This document shows positions 18,256-28,798 of a stretch of 64,000 nucleotides of DNA, piece by piece. The stretch covers positions 62,001 through 126,000 of the forward strand of contig NZ_CP134145.1 in assembly GCF_031583595.1 (NCBI RefSeq), given 5' to 3'. Within the stretch, counting starts at the first letter, position 1, and every line of letters starts with the position of its first letter. The stretch comes from Thalassotalea psychrophila. Lineage in GTDB: Bacteria > Pseudomonadota > Gammaproteobacteria > Enterobacterales > Alteromonadaceae. Below the pieces are notes generated by a model. It saw only the letters and a program-made list of their open reading frames with translations. It had not been told where the DNA came from and ran no database searches. The translations under genes were made by a program, and so were the position numbers.

Positions 18256-18425
18256 TAAAAGTGTTAGTCAACTTAGGTCATTTATAGCTAACTTATCTTA
18301 ACGTATAAAATAGTAAAAGGCAGTTGTTTGACTTAGATTAAATGTAAAAAAGTATAATACCAATCCGTATAATGATTTGAGCATTGTGCGCACTGGTATA
18401 ACGCTCCCTTTTAAATCGCTTAGGT

Positions 18426-20432
18426 TTAAGCGCAATGATTGATGCCGTCATCTTGTTTGTCTGCTTTAATGGCTGCAGGTTTACTAATAAAGTACCCTTG
18501 GCCAAATTCACAACCCGCGGCAATTACTTTATCTAGTTGAGCTTGTGACTCTATGCCTTCAGCAACTAACCTAAAACCAAAAGATTCTCCTAAAGTTGCT
18601 AGGCTTTTTGCTAATTCCCAATTTTTAATGTTGGTTGAAAATGAACGCACAAAATGTTGATCTAATTTAATAAACTCAAATGGGTAGTTGTTCAAGTAAT
18701 TAAGTGGTGACTGTCCTGAACCATAATCATCTAGGGCGAGTTTCACCCCCGTTTTTTTAAGGATCTTTAAGTTTTTTAATGAACGTTCAGGTTGTTTATT
18801 AAATGCTTGTTCATTAAATTCAATTATCAAACGTTCTGGCTCATTAAAGTGCTGTTGAATTAACTTACTAAGTTGCTGAACTGGTTTCGCTTGTAGTATG
18901 TGTTTTCCAGATAGGTTTATGCTGACGAAGCTACCCTTAAATTCAGGTTGAATATCCCACAAGGCTATTTGTTTAGCCACACTTGCGACGACCCAATTTT
19001 CAATGTCAATTATTAAGCCTGTTTCTTCGGCTAATTCAAGAAAGCTCGTTGGCGATAATAACCCCTTAGTTGGATGTTGCCACCTTAATAAAGCTTCAAA
19101 ACCGATAGTATTGGCGCCAGTTAACTCTGATATTTTTTGATAATACAGAACAAACTCTTGGTTGTTTACTGCTTGGCGTAAGTCTTGTTCAAGCGAAAGG
19201 TTTGCTAATAACTCATCTCGCATACTGTCATCAAAGAACATTAAACGGCCACGACCCATGGCTTTAGCTTGGTACATAGCCGCATCTGCATCACGTAATA
19301 CATCGGTCGCTTGTTGATAATGTTGATCACAAATGGCAATACCAATACTAGCGCTAGAAAACAGCTGTTGGTTATCAATGGTGAAAGGCTGCTTAATAGT
19401 CTCAATAATACGGCTAGCAATATCTTCTGCATCATCAGGGTGGGCTAAGGTATCAAGTAAAACTACGAATTCATCACCGCCTAAGCGAGAAACAATATCG
19501 TTACTACGGATGCACTCTAGAATTCGATCTGCCATTTGAATTAACAGTTCATCACCAACATGATGTCCTAGAGTATCGTTTATCACTTTAAAGCGATCTA
19601 TGTCGATAAATAACACTCCAAACCGATGATTTATATGGCGCTTTAAGTGCTTAATTGATTGCTCTAACCTATCGGTAAACATCGCTCTGTTTGGTAATTT
19701 AGTTAGGGCGTCGTGATGGGCATCATAATAGAGTTTAAGTTCACTTTTTCTACGCTGCTCAACTTGCTGGCGTAAGTTAAAATTACTTTTTTGCAAATTC
19801 TGAGTTCGGTCAAAGATGATGTCTTCTATATCTTTACTGTAAAGCTTCAACTGTTCATTAGCTCTATTTCGGTGTATTGCAGCAGCAATTTGCATAGAGA
19901 TAAAATTAATCAGCTCTAAATTTGTTAGGGCCTTATGGTTAGGATTTATAAAACCTTTTACCCCAATTATGCCTACTGTTACGTCTTCAACTAATAATGG
20001 TGTTGCTAACCACACATCAATTAAGTGTGTTTGAGTTTTTCGCGTAGGGAAGGGTCTTTCAGTAATGCTATTATCACTATTTAAAATGCTAACTTTGTCG
20101 TGATTTATTAATACCGGATTTGAAATGTTATGAATAAAGTCGATGATATCAGGGGTGAGCTGTTGCTCAATTGGAGAACAACTAAGTTCATCGATATAAA
20201 AGTGTTCGGCCTGAGCTGAATTCGCTTGAGTATATAATTGAATATACAAATTTTCAGCGGGAAAATACTGTTGAATAATTTTTTGTAGCGCAGGATAAAA
20301 GCAAGACATGTTTGTAACTGAACAGCAAAGTTCAGAAAGTTTCAATAAGCCAGTCTGAACTTTTTTCGTTTGTTTGTATTGCGTTAAAAGAGACCGGAGC
20401 TTTTTTATTGTGGAAAGTTTTCTTCCTGTCAT
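18426..20432 (-). CDS. GAF-GGDEF-EAL cyclic-di-GMP signalling protein
   Basis: The product is about 668 residues with ATG at 20432 and an AAAGG ribosome site; an in-frame TTG at 20453 is an alternative. Residues about 30-190 look like a GAF sensor. A coiled linker leads to a GGDEF domain with an intact RLGGDEF, then an EAL domain with FEALLRW, NLSGKHI, a DDYGSG motif, KLDQHFV, AEGIES and GYFISKP. Both the cyclase and the phosphodiesterase signatures appear intact, so either or both activities are possible. No membrane helix is seen, so it is probably cytoplasmic. Confidence 0.9.
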   Translation of the reverse strand: MTGRKLSTIKKLRSLLTQYKQTKKVQTGLLKLSELCCSVTNMSCFYPALQKIIQQYFPAENLYIQLYTQANSAQAEHFYIDELSCSPIEQQLTPDIIDFIHNISNPVLINHDKVSILNSDNSITERPFPTRKTQTHLIDVWLATPLLVEDVTVGIIGVKGFINPNHKALTNLELINFISMQIAAAIHRNRANEQLKLYSKDIEDIIFDRTQNLQKSNFNLRQQVEQRRKSELKLYYDAHHDALTKLPNRAMFTDRLEQSIKHLKRHINHRFGVLFIDIDRFKVINDTLGHHVGDELLIQMADRILECIRSNDIVSRLGGDEFVVLLDTLAHPDDAEDIASRIIETIKQPFTIDNQQLFSSASIGIAICDQHYQQATDVLRDADAAMYQAKAMGRGRLMFFDDSMRDELLANLSLEQDLRQAVNNQEFVLYYQKISELTGANTIGFEALLRWQHPTKGLLSPTSFLELAEETGLIIDIENWVVASVAKQIALWDIQPEFKGSFVSINLSGKHILQAKPVQQLSKLIQQHFNEPERLIIEFNEQAFNKQPERSLKNLKILKKTGVKLALDDYGSGQSPLNYLNNYPFEFIKLDQHFVRSFSTNIKNWELAKSLATLGESFGFRLVAEGIESQAQLDKVIAAGCEFGQGYFISKPAAIKADKQDDGINHCA

Positions 20433-20514
20433 ATTCTGCCTTTGTTCCTTCAAAGTGCTTTTTTACTGTGCTAATAAGTTTAGCAGTGAATCAAATCTTG
20501 TCGAATTTTAGGTA

Positions 20515-20540
20515 CAAAAAAGCCAGGAAAAACCTGGCTT
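20515..20540 (-). terminator. Rho-independent terminator of rpoH
   Basis: On the minus strand AGCCAGG pairs with CCTGGCT around a T-rich five-base loop, followed by a run of T, just past the rpoH stop. Confidence 0.85.
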
Positions 20541-20553
20541 ATGCAATTATTTA

Positions 20554-21420
20554 TTAGTGTTCAGCAATAGAGCCTTTTAATTTATTTAAGGCATTTTTTT
20601 CTAATTGGCGAACCCGTTCAGCTGATATTTGATATTTATCGGCTAAATCTTGAAGTGTTGATTTAGAGTCTGTTAACCAACGAGCTCTTATAATATCTTG
20701 GCTGCGTTCATCTAGGCTAGTAATTGCCTGACTTAGTTGGTTGTTAACATGGTTGTCCCAGTTTGAACTTTCAACTTGCTCTGATAGATCTGAACTGTGA
20801 TCTTCTAAAAACTGCGACGGTGAAAAGCTGCTAGTTTGGCCACTGTCATCATCGCCATCGCTTAAATCGAAGGCTTGATCACTACTTGCCATGCGGTTTT
20901 CCATCTCAAGTACATCTTTTGTGGATACACCTAAAGTTTCAGCCACAGTATGTACTTCGTCATTACTAAACCAGCCTAAACGTTTTTTGTTTTTACGCAG
21001 GTTAAAAAATAATTTACGTTGTGCTTTGGTTGTCGCAATTTTAACAATGCGCCAGTTTTTCAATACGAATTCATGAATTTCGGCTTTAATCCAATGTACG
21101 GCAAAAGAGACTAAACGTACGCCTACTTCTGGGTTAAAACGTTTGACCGCTTTCATTAAACCGACATTACCTTCTTGGATAAGATCTGCTTGTGGTAAAC
21201 CGTAGCCTGAGTAGCCTTTGGCAACATGTATAACAAAACGTAAATGCGACATGATTAATTCTTGTGCAGCATTTAAATCGCCATCGTAATGAAGACGGCT
21301 AGCGAGTTCGTTTTCTTTTTCAGCGGTAAGCATTGGAATGCTATAAGCTGATTGCATGTATGATTCAATGCTGCCACTTTGTGGGATAGTAAGGGCCATT
21401 GATTGCATTGTATTACTCAT
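20554..21420 (-). CDS. rpoH: RNA polymerase heat-shock sigma factor RpoH (sigma-32)
   Basis: The 288-residue product (E. coli 284) has region 1.2/2 with [55 protein letters not shown] and the aromatic [11 protein letters not shown]. It also has the [15 protein letters not shown] 'RpoH box' that separates this factor from other sigmas, and a region 4 helix-turn-helix [24 protein letters not shown]. It directs transcription of chaperone and protease genes. It lies downstream of ftsX on the same strand, in the conserved ftsY-ftsE-ftsX-rpoH order. Confidence 0.97.
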   Translation of the reverse strand: MSNTMQSMALTIPQSGSIESYMQSAYSIPMLTAEKENELASRLHYDGDLNAAQELIMSHLRFVIHVAKGYSGYGLPQADLIQEGNVGLMKAVKRFNPEVGVRLVSFAVHWIKAEIHEFVLKNWRIVKIATTKAQRKLFFNLRKNKKRLGWFSNDEVHTVAETLGVSTKDVLEMENRMASSDQAFDLSDGDDDSGQTSSFSPSQFLEDHSSDLSEQVESSNWDNHVNNQLSQAITSLDERSQDIIRARWLTDSKSTLQDLADKYQISAERVRQLEKNALNKLKGSIAEH

Positions 21421-21655
21421 TTCTACCTCTTTTAAAACCTTGTTTTACGCTATTTCTTACACATCTATTCACTAGATGGACTTTGGATACTATCATAGCT
21501 TTTTTGAGATCGCTAATTTAAAAAATAGCTTAATTTAATCGAAAAAATAGTAGCACTTTATTTGCTACTTAACTGTTTGATTAAAATAAATTTAATTAGT
21601 TCAATTAGCACATTTTCAAAATTGTAACTAAGGGTGAATTTAGCATAAATAGGCT

Positions 21656-22636
21656 TTAATCTGCGCTTGGCTCTATCGATTTTATATGTTGTCTAACTGA
21701 AATGTAGCTACCAAGTAAACCTAAACCAATAGCGGTCAAAATTAATAATATAATTTCTTCAAAGTTTAAGGTTTGTAATGAAAACTGGCTTTGGTATAGC
21801 TGAGCCAAATCAACAATGGCGTAATCCAAATAGCTTCCTAAAATTGCAACCGTTATTGCGGCAAGTAGCCCACCAAAAACACCATACCAAAAGCCGGTAT
21901 ACATAAATGGTCGTTGAATGAAGGCATCTGTAGCCCCAACCATTTTCATTACTGCTATAGCATCTTTTTGATTTAATATTGCTAAACGTATGGTGTTACC
22001 AATAATTAATACCACTGATAAGCTTAATAAAATGGCTAATGAAGTAACAATGTCTTGAATTAATACCATGATAGCTTCTAAGCGGGTTAACCACTCAAGA
22101 TCAAGCTTTCCTTGAGCTACACCTCTTTCTTTTTCTAGTTTTTCAAGTAAAGCATGTGCCGCGGTTGGTTGGCTAAAACGTTTGGATGGGGTTACTAAAA
22201 TTGTTGCCGGCAACGGGTTGTCATCTAAATAAGACAGTGCTTTGCCAAAGCCAGATAGCTTTTTAAATTCTATTAAGGCGTCACTTGCTGATATATAACG
22301 AACTTCTTTTACTTCAGGGTATAGTTGAATGCGTTTTACTAAGTTTTGTGCGTCTTTATCTTTCACCGACAGTTTTAGAAATACACTAATCTGCGCCGCT
22401 GAATCCCAGTTTGAACTCACTTGTTGGGCATTTTTAGTAAACAGGTGCAATGTTGCCGGTAGAGTTAAGCTAATTCCTAATACCAATATAGTCATGATAG
22501 ACGCCATAGGCGTGCGCCATAAATCACCTAAGCTGCCAATGGCTTGTTGTAGGTGACGAACAGGTAGCATGATCAGATTATTTAATGAAAAGCCATTACC
22601 CTTTCGAAGTAGAGCGTTAGATTCTTTCTTAGCCAT
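21656..22636 (-). CDS. ftsX: Cell division protein FtsX
   Basis: This 326-residue membrane protein has a cytoplasmic N-terminal stretch, one helix near residues 45-65, a periplasmic domain (about 70-200), then three helices in a MacB/FtsX-type permease domain. With FtsE it forms a complex at the divisome that controls peptidoglycan hydrolases. Its ATG overlaps the ftsE stop (TAATG), so the two are translationally coupled. Confidence 0.95.
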   Translation of the reverse strand: MAKKESNALLRKGNGFSLNNLIMLPVRHLQQAIGSLGDLWRTPMASIMTILVLGISLTLPATLHLFTKNAQQVSSNWDSAAQISVFLKLSVKDKDAQNLVKRIQLYPEVKEVRYISASDALIEFKKLSGFGKALSYLDDNPLPATILVTPSKRFSQPTAAHALLEKLEKERGVAQGKLDLEWLTRLEAIMVLIQDIVTSLAILLSLSVVLIIGNTIRLAILNQKDAIAVMKMVGATDAFIQRPFMYTGFWYGVFGGLLAAITVAILGSYLDYAIVDLAQLYQSQFSLQTLNFEEIILLILTAIGLGLLGSYISVRQHIKSIEPSAD

Positions 22637-23322
22637 TACTCTTCCTCCTCTTCACTATGGCTTAAGCCATCGGTGATCATTGTGCCTTGTTTTAATGTAA
22701 GGGTACGGTATTTCATTCTGGCGATCAGACCAAGATCATGGGTCGCGATAAGAACACATACGCCAACAGAATTGAATTCTTCAAAGAGACGAATAATATC
22801 CAATGATAATTTTGGATCTAAGTTACCGGTTGGCTCATCGGCAAGAATGATTGGTGGTTTATTAACGATAGCCCTGGCGATACCAACGCGTTGTTGTTCA
22901 CCACCCGAAAGCATGTGCGGGTAGCATTTAATTTTGCTTGATAAGCCAACTTTTTCTAATGCAGCTTCAACTCGTTTTCGTGTTTCTTTATGACCTACAT
23001 TTTCAATAACTAAAGGCAAGGCAACATTGTCAAAAATGGTGCGATCCATCAATAGGTTATGATGTTGAAAAATCATCCCTATATTGCGACGCATGTAAGG
23101 GATTTGTGAGTAATTAATTCGTGATATATCACTATTATTAATTAGAATTTGCCCAGCAGTTGGCTTTTCCATAACACTGATCAGCTTTAACAGGGTACTT
23201 TTACCTGCACCAGAATGGCCAGTTAAGAACGCCATTTCACCAGCGTCTAAATTGAAGCTAATGTTTCTTAGGGCGTTAAAACCACCCGGGTAAGTTTTAT
23301 TTACAGCGTTAAAACGGATCAT
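22636..23322 (-). CDS. ftsE: Cell division ATP-binding protein FtsE
   Basis: This is a 228-residue ABC ATPase. Walker A is GHSGAGKSTLLKL, the signature is LSGGEQQRVGIARA, Walker B is IILADEPTGNLD, and the switch histidine lies in ATHD. It follows ftsY by 47 bases and overlaps ftsX by one base. It powers the FtsEX complex at the inner membrane of the division site. The C-terminus ends in an acidic EEEEE run. Confidence 0.97.
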   Translation of the reverse strand: MIRFNAVNKTYPGGFNALRNISFNLDAGEMAFLTGHSGAGKSTLLKLISVMEKPTAGQILINNSDISRINYSQIPYMRRNIGMIFQHHNLLMDRTIFDNVALPLVIENVGHKETRKRVEAALEKVGLSSKIKCYPHMLSGGEQQRVGIARAIVNKPPIILADEPTGNLDPKLSLDIIRLFEEFNSVGVCVLIATHDLGLIARMKYRTLTLKQGTMITDGLSHSEEEEE

Positions 23323-23369
23323 TGTGTGTCACTTTTTATTATTTTAGTTAAACAACCTTGTGTTTGGCA

Positions 23370-24563
<1,194 letters not shown>

Positions 24564-24744
24564 AGTTAATAAATTCGATAATAAGTTGGTAACTGCGACA
24601 ACAATAATTTTACCCTGTTAGGTAGATAGATTGGTATAATCGTCAGTAACAATAAATTTGCGGTTATAATATCATCATAGTTGGTTTGGCAAAACCAAGC
24701 TAGATAAAATAAACTCGCTGAAATGCTCAATAAATGGTAAAAAA

Positions 24745-25332
24745 ATGACTAAAAATCGTAAATCCACAGGGCAAAATCAACAAACGGGTCAAGTTAGAAT
24801 TATCGCCGGGCAGTTTCGCGGCCGTAAATTACCAGTAATTATGGCCGATGGTTTAAGGCCGACAACTGATCGAGTGAAAGAGACGGTTTTTAACTGGTTA
24901 ATGCCTCATCTTTATAATGCTAAATGCTTAGATTGCTTTGCAGGTTCGGGAAGTTTAGGGTTTGAAGCTTTATCGCGAGGGGTAAGTAGTACTCAATTTT
25001 ATGAGTTAAATGCAACTGCGGCGAAGAAAATACAAGAGAATATTCAATTATTGAAAGCAAACAATGCTCAAATTAGTAAAGGTAGTTGTCTGCAGTTACT
25101 CGAAACTGAACAGCAACAGTTTGATTTAGTGTTTATCGATCCACCTTTTAGAAAAGGTTTTGTAGCCCAAACTGCAGAGTTGCTTGAAACTAAGCAATTG
25201 TTAACAGATGAGGCGATAATTTATGTAGAAGTAGAGTCTGAACTTACCGATCTACAACTACCTATCAACTGGCAATTGTTAAAAGAAAAGATCTCTGGCC
25301 AAGTGGCTTATCGCCTATATCAGCGTAGTTAA
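24745..25332 (+). CDS. rsmD: 16S rRNA (guanine966-N2)-methyltransferase
   Basis: The 195-residue SAM methyltransferase shows an N-terminal RIIAGQFRGRKLPV, then GLRPTTDRVKETVFNWL, motif I DCFAGSGSLGFEALSRG and the catalytic DPPF (FIDPPFRKGF). These identify RsmD. It modifies G966 of 16S rRNA during small-subunit assembly. The divergent arrangement with ftsY is conserved among gammaproteobacteria. Confidence 0.96.
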   Translation: MTKNRKSTGQNQQTGQVRIIAGQFRGRKLPVIMADGLRPTTDRVKETVFNWLMPHLYNAKCLDCFAGSGSLGFEALSRGVSSTQFYELNATAAKKIQENIQLLKANNAQISKGSCLQLLETEQQQFDLVFIDPPFRKGFVAQTAELLETKQLLTDEAIIYVEVESELTDLQLPINWQLLKEKISGQVAYRLYQRS

Positions 25333-25346
25333 AACTAGGGTTAGTA

Positions 25347-25400
25347 AAACTAGGGTCAGAGTCAGGTATTTATATAAAAACCTGACTCTGACCCTAGTTT
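25347..25400. repeat. Perfect 21-base inverted repeat
   Basis: The 21 bases 25347-25367 are the exact reverse complement of 25380-25400, around a 12-base AT-only loop. The arm contains AGGGTCAGAGTCAGG, and a partial direct copy of its start (AAACTAGGG) lies just upstream at about 25332-25340. It lies between convergent rsmD and the dodecin gene and can act as a bidirectional terminator. The GGGTCAGAGTC core recalls palindromes linked to REP-associated Y1 transposases; that is from memory. Confidence 0.8.
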
Positions 25401-25402
25401 AT

Positions 25403-25618
25403 TTAACTATATTTTATTCTAAAGCCAACTTTTATCGTTACCTGATAATGGGCAACTTTGTTATCAACTAAGTGACCTCTGGTTTCAATTACTTCAAACC
25501 AATTCATATCATTGACCGTTTTAGCACATTCGGCTAACGCATTTTCAATGGCGGCTTCAATACTAGTTGGTGAAGATCCGACGACTTCTAGCTTTTTATA
25601 GGTATGATGATCTGACAT
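25403..25618 (-). CDS. Dodecin family flavin-binding protein
   Basis: The 71-residue product has the dodecin pattern: YKKLEVVGSSPTSIEAAIENALAECAKT, then the flavin-stacking tryptophan in NWFEVIETRG, and a closing beta strand (VAHYQVTIKVGFRI). Dodecins assemble as hollow dodecamers that store or buffer flavins in the cytoplasm. It is convergent with rsmD across the 21-base inverted repeat. Confidence 0.93.
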   Translation of the reverse strand: MSDHHTYKKLEVVGSSPTSIEAAIENALAECAKTVNDMNWFEVIETRGHLVDNKVAHYQVTIKVGFRIKYS

Positions 25619-25699
25619 GGCTATTCCTAATAATTATTGTCTATCCCCACACTTTGAATAAGAGCGGGTATACATTAAGAATAGCTGAATATTTGTTAG

Positions 25700-25734
25700 T
25701 TCCTAGTTCCTAGTTCCTAGTTCCTAGTTCCTAG
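25700..25734. repeat. Heptanucleotide tandem repeat, five copies of TTCCTAG
   Basis: Five exact copies of TTCCTAG run head to tail, preceded by a partial TAG. On the minus strand the last copy overlaps the stop codon of the YjaG gene (TAG, 25731-25733). A seven-base unit is not a codon multiple, but the array lies past the stop, so copy changes alter only the untranslated tail. Confidence 0.95.
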
Positions 25735-26324
25735 ATTTCTATACCTAAGTTAGACATGCCTTCGCTTAATGCCATTTCTTTTAGTTGTTTGCAGGTTTGC
25801 TTATTTTCTTTACTGATTTTAGCTGACATAAATAACTCTTGTTGAGTTTCTATTTCCCATTGCATTAACGGATGATCTTCAATGTCTTGTTCTTTGATGA
25901 CAATATCTTGTTGTTGCTCTTGCTCAGAGGCAAGTAGAATGCCTAAGTAATAACTTACGCTACTTTGTGATAGCAACCCTACGTTGTTAATTGTTTCTTC
26001 ATCTTTATCTTGCATGCCTTGTAATAAAGAGCCTAATGCCATACAAGTATCAAGTGCGGGATGAACACCAAAAAAGTCGAAATTGTCCACGTCAGGGATC
26101 TCATCTTCAAGTTTTTCTAATTGAGCGGCAAAATTAATTTTTAATTGCCCTTGTTCAAGTTTTTGCCAAACCAAGTCCAATTGATTACGCAATATTTTGT
26201 AATTGCCAAAATCAGCAGCTTGCGAAAACATTTGATAATTGGGCAGCATACGTTCAAGGATTGCTGCGGCGAAAGCGGTTTGTTGCCAAAGAGAAAGGTC
26301 TTGCAAAGAGATGTTTACAGGCAC
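25731..26324 (-). CDS. YjaG family protein (DUF416)
   Basis: The product matches E. coli YjaG: LSLWQQTAFAAAILERMLPNYQMF, an internal LVWQKLEQGQLKINFAAQLEKLEDEIPDVDNFD, then FFGVHPALDTCMALGSLL and a C-terminal SNLGIEI. GTG at 26324 gives 197 residues, close to E. coli YjaG (196), and has a GAGA ribosome element. An in-frame ATG at 26375 would add a hydrophobic 17-residue head that the family lacks. The function of DUF416 proteins is unknown; they are cytosolic and helical. The stop codon lies inside a heptamer repeat. Confidence 0.85.
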   Translation of the reverse strand: MPVNISLQDLSLWQQTAFAAAILERMLPNYQMFSQAADFGNYKILRNQLDLVWQKLEQGQLKINFAAQLEKLEDEIPDVDNFDFFGVHPALDTCMALGSLLQGMQDKDEETINNVGLLSQSSVSYYLGILLASEQEQQQDIVIKEQDIEDHPLMQWEIETQQELFMSAKISKENKQTCKQLKEMALSEGMSNLGIEI

Positions 26325-26405
26325 AATGAGTGTCTCACAAATGATAAGTGCACTAATTATAGCGCACATAATCATTAATATTCAAAGCTAAGTCTAGAGT
26401 TGAGG

Positions 26406-28598
26406 TTAGCCTAACGCTATTTGTTTTTGTGCGTACTCAAATTTTAAGCGGTATTCAGTAAGTTTAGATTCCATTTCGGCAACTTCATCGTTTAATTGAC
26501 GTTTTAATTCGTGATTTTCATCACGCAGTGCTTTCAATGTATTACGAATTTGATCATCACTGGAATCTTGTCGAGACCTTACAGCAGCATTCTTTTGTAC
26601 ATATTCGGCGATTTTATCTCGCTCAAGTTCTAATAAGCTTTCTAGACGAGTTACTTCTGAAGTGCCACTGGCACTGCTATGTTGTAATTGCTCATATAGT
26701 GATTGAATTGAGTCTTTATCTTGGTTTATTTTTTTGATTATGTCATCAGTTTTAGTTTGATGATTTTCAAATCGTTTTAAAGCAGTCGATAACTGTAATT
26801 CTAAATCACTAATTTTATCTTGTTGGTTGTCTTGGGTCGCAGCGGCTTGCTGATTGGCTTGCTCAATAATCTGCTTTTGTTCTTTCTTTGCCGCATTTAA
26901 TTGATTGTCAGATTTTTCACGTTGACTAATTAGTTGACCGTTTATTTGCGAATTTTTGTTTCTTAGTTCTTCTAACTGTTCGTCTCTATTAGCTACTTTG
27001 TCTTTTAATGCGTTATTTTGAACCCAAGTAGATTTTTGTTGTTTTTCACTTTGCTCTAATAAATTTTCAGTATCATTAAGTTGCTGTTTAATGGCTGCTG
27101 TTGCGCTAGCAATGTCTTGTTGTTCTGAGTTGAGCGATAGTGTTAATTTATCAACCTGCTGTTGTAAGTTCGTTACTTGTTTGTCAGAAGCCTTAAGTGA
27201 GTTACTTAACGTTTTCTCTTTGGTGCTACTGTCACTAATTAGTTTGTCTAATCCAGCTTGGTGTGCCGATTTAAGATCAGTAATTTGCTGTTCTAAACTT
27301 TGCTTGTCAGCATTGGCACCACTCAGTTTTTGTTCAAACTCAGTTATTGCTTCACCGACACCATCTTTATCTTTTGTCAGTATTGCAAATTGTGCGTCAA
27401 ATTTTTGTTGCTGTTTATCTAATGCTTTTTTATGAGCTTCATTGATACAATCTAGCTTAATATTCAACTCACTAATATCAGTATTAAGAGTTTTTAATTG
27501 TCGTGTTTGTTCACTAATTTTAGTACTTTGGTTTTGTTCTTTTGTTGCCAACTTATCTAGAGCGAGTTGTTGTTTATCTAAGTCTTTTTGTTTGTTCTTA
27601 AGTTCTTTATCTTGTTCAGTAGTTGCTGCTCTATGCTGTTTTTCCAGTTTAATGACTTCTTGGCTATGAGCTTTAACTAAATTTTTTCTTTCAACTGAAA
27701 GGGTTTTACTTTCTAGGTTTAAGTTTTTTATCTGACTTTTTAAATCGTTTATCTCATCATTTAAACTAGTGTTTGTCTGCTGCGATTTATCTAATTGCGT
27801 TTCTAGTGTTTTTAACGCGTCTGTGCTTGAACCTGAAGCTTGCTCATAAACTTTTAAACGTTCATTGTGAGACTTTACTAATGCAGCAGTGGCTGTCTTA
27901 TGTTCTTTTTTTAATGAAGCGGTCAGCTGTTCAGCATTTATTTTAGCTGTTTCAACCTCTGCAAACTTGGCTTGTAGAGTTTCATTTGATTCGCTTAGCT
28001 GCTCATAGTCACTTTTTAATTTTTGCTGATTCTTTTGATCATCACTAAACGTTGCTTTTAGTTCAGCAATATCATGTTCAGAAGATTGTTTAAGTTGCTG
28101 ATATTTCTTATCGAGTTTTTCAACATCTTTTAAAAGCTTTTCTTTATCTTTGGCCAAGCCTGTTACTTGTTTATTAAGAGGTTCTAATTGGCTTTGTAGT
28201 AATTCGCGATTTTCTTTAGTTAAGCGTAAATCTTCTAAAGAGTCTTGCTCGTCTCTCAATTTGATTTTTAGATGAGTTTCAATTTGTACGGCGCGTTCTT
28301 TCAAAGCGCTGTATTTGGTTTCGTAGGTAAGTAGTTTCTTTTTTAACTGTTCTATTTCACTAAATTTAAGGTTTACAGAGTCATGCTTAGATTGGCTCAA
28401 CTTTTCATGAACAGCACTATTTTTTTTATTCAGTGCTAATTTTTGATCTTTTAACGCTTGTTGTTTATCAGTTTCTGCGTGTTCGCTTATTTTAGCCGCA
28501 AGTTGATTGAACCTATCTTCAAGTTGAATAAAAATATCGCCGGCAAGTAATTGTAATTGCTCGTCAATTTCACTATTGATTTCTGTTTGAGTTGGCAT
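26406..28598 (-). CDS. Long coiled-coil protein, 730 aa
   Basis: I do not recognise a named family. The protein is almost entirely Lys/Glu/Gln/Leu-rich helix with heptad spacing from about residue 40 to the end and no membrane helix, signal peptide or catalytic motif. The N-terminus (EINSEIDEQLQLLAGDIFIQLEDRFNQLAAKI) is the only part that looks non-repetitive. It could be a cytoskeletal or chromosome-associated scaffold. It lies 30 bases upstream of the YjaG gene on the same strand and is divergent from an EamA transporter. Composition resembles SMC-like rods, but no ATPase head is present. Confidence 0.8.
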   Translation of the reverse strand: MPTQTEINSEIDEQLQLLAGDIFIQLEDRFNQLAAKISEHAETDKQQALKDQKLALNKKNSAVHEKLSQSKHDSVNLKFSEIEQLKKKLLTYETKYSALKERAVQIETHLKIKLRDEQDSLEDLRLTKENRELLQSQLEPLNKQVTGLAKDKEKLLKDVEKLDKKYQQLKQSSEHDIAELKATFSDDQKNQQKLKSDYEQLSESNETLQAKFAEVETAKINAEQLTASLKKEHKTATAALVKSHNERLKVYEQASGSSTDALKTLETQLDKSQQTNTSLNDEINDLKSQIKNLNLESKTLSVERKNLVKAHSQEVIKLEKQHRAATTEQDKELKNKQKDLDKQQLALDKLATKEQNQSTKISEQTRQLKTLNTDISELNIKLDCINEAHKKALDKQQQKFDAQFAILTKDKDGVGEAITEFEQKLSGANADKQSLEQQITDLKSAHQAGLDKLISDSSTKEKTLSNSLKASDKQVTNLQQQVDKLTLSLNSEQQDIASATAAIKQQLNDTENLLEQSEKQQKSTWVQNNALKDKVANRDEQLEELRNKNSQINGQLISQREKSDNQLNAAKKEQKQIIEQANQQAAATQDNQQDKISDLELQLSTALKRFENHQTKTDDIIKKINQDKDSIQSLYEQLQHSSASGTSEVTRLESLLELERDKIAEYVQKNAAVRSRQDSSDDQIRNTLKALRDENHELKRQLNDEVAEMESKLTEYRLKFEYAQKQIALG

Positions 28599-28798
28599 AC
28601 AAAATTCTTGAATTAGTTTTTATTATTATTGATAGACAGGTATTTAACCATGTTTATCAGCCTGAAAATAGTGTTGTTGTTACGATCACTACTGTTTTAC
28701 AATAGCAGAAAACACAACGTAGTCTTACAATTTTTTAACAAGTCCGATGATTAGTTATATATATCCGGATATAAGCGAATGATTTCACTGGGAGTTTG

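Noticed and set aside
25700..25734. CRISPR array
   Set aside because: The TTCCTAG units are seven bases and contiguous, with no spacers; simple tandem repeat.
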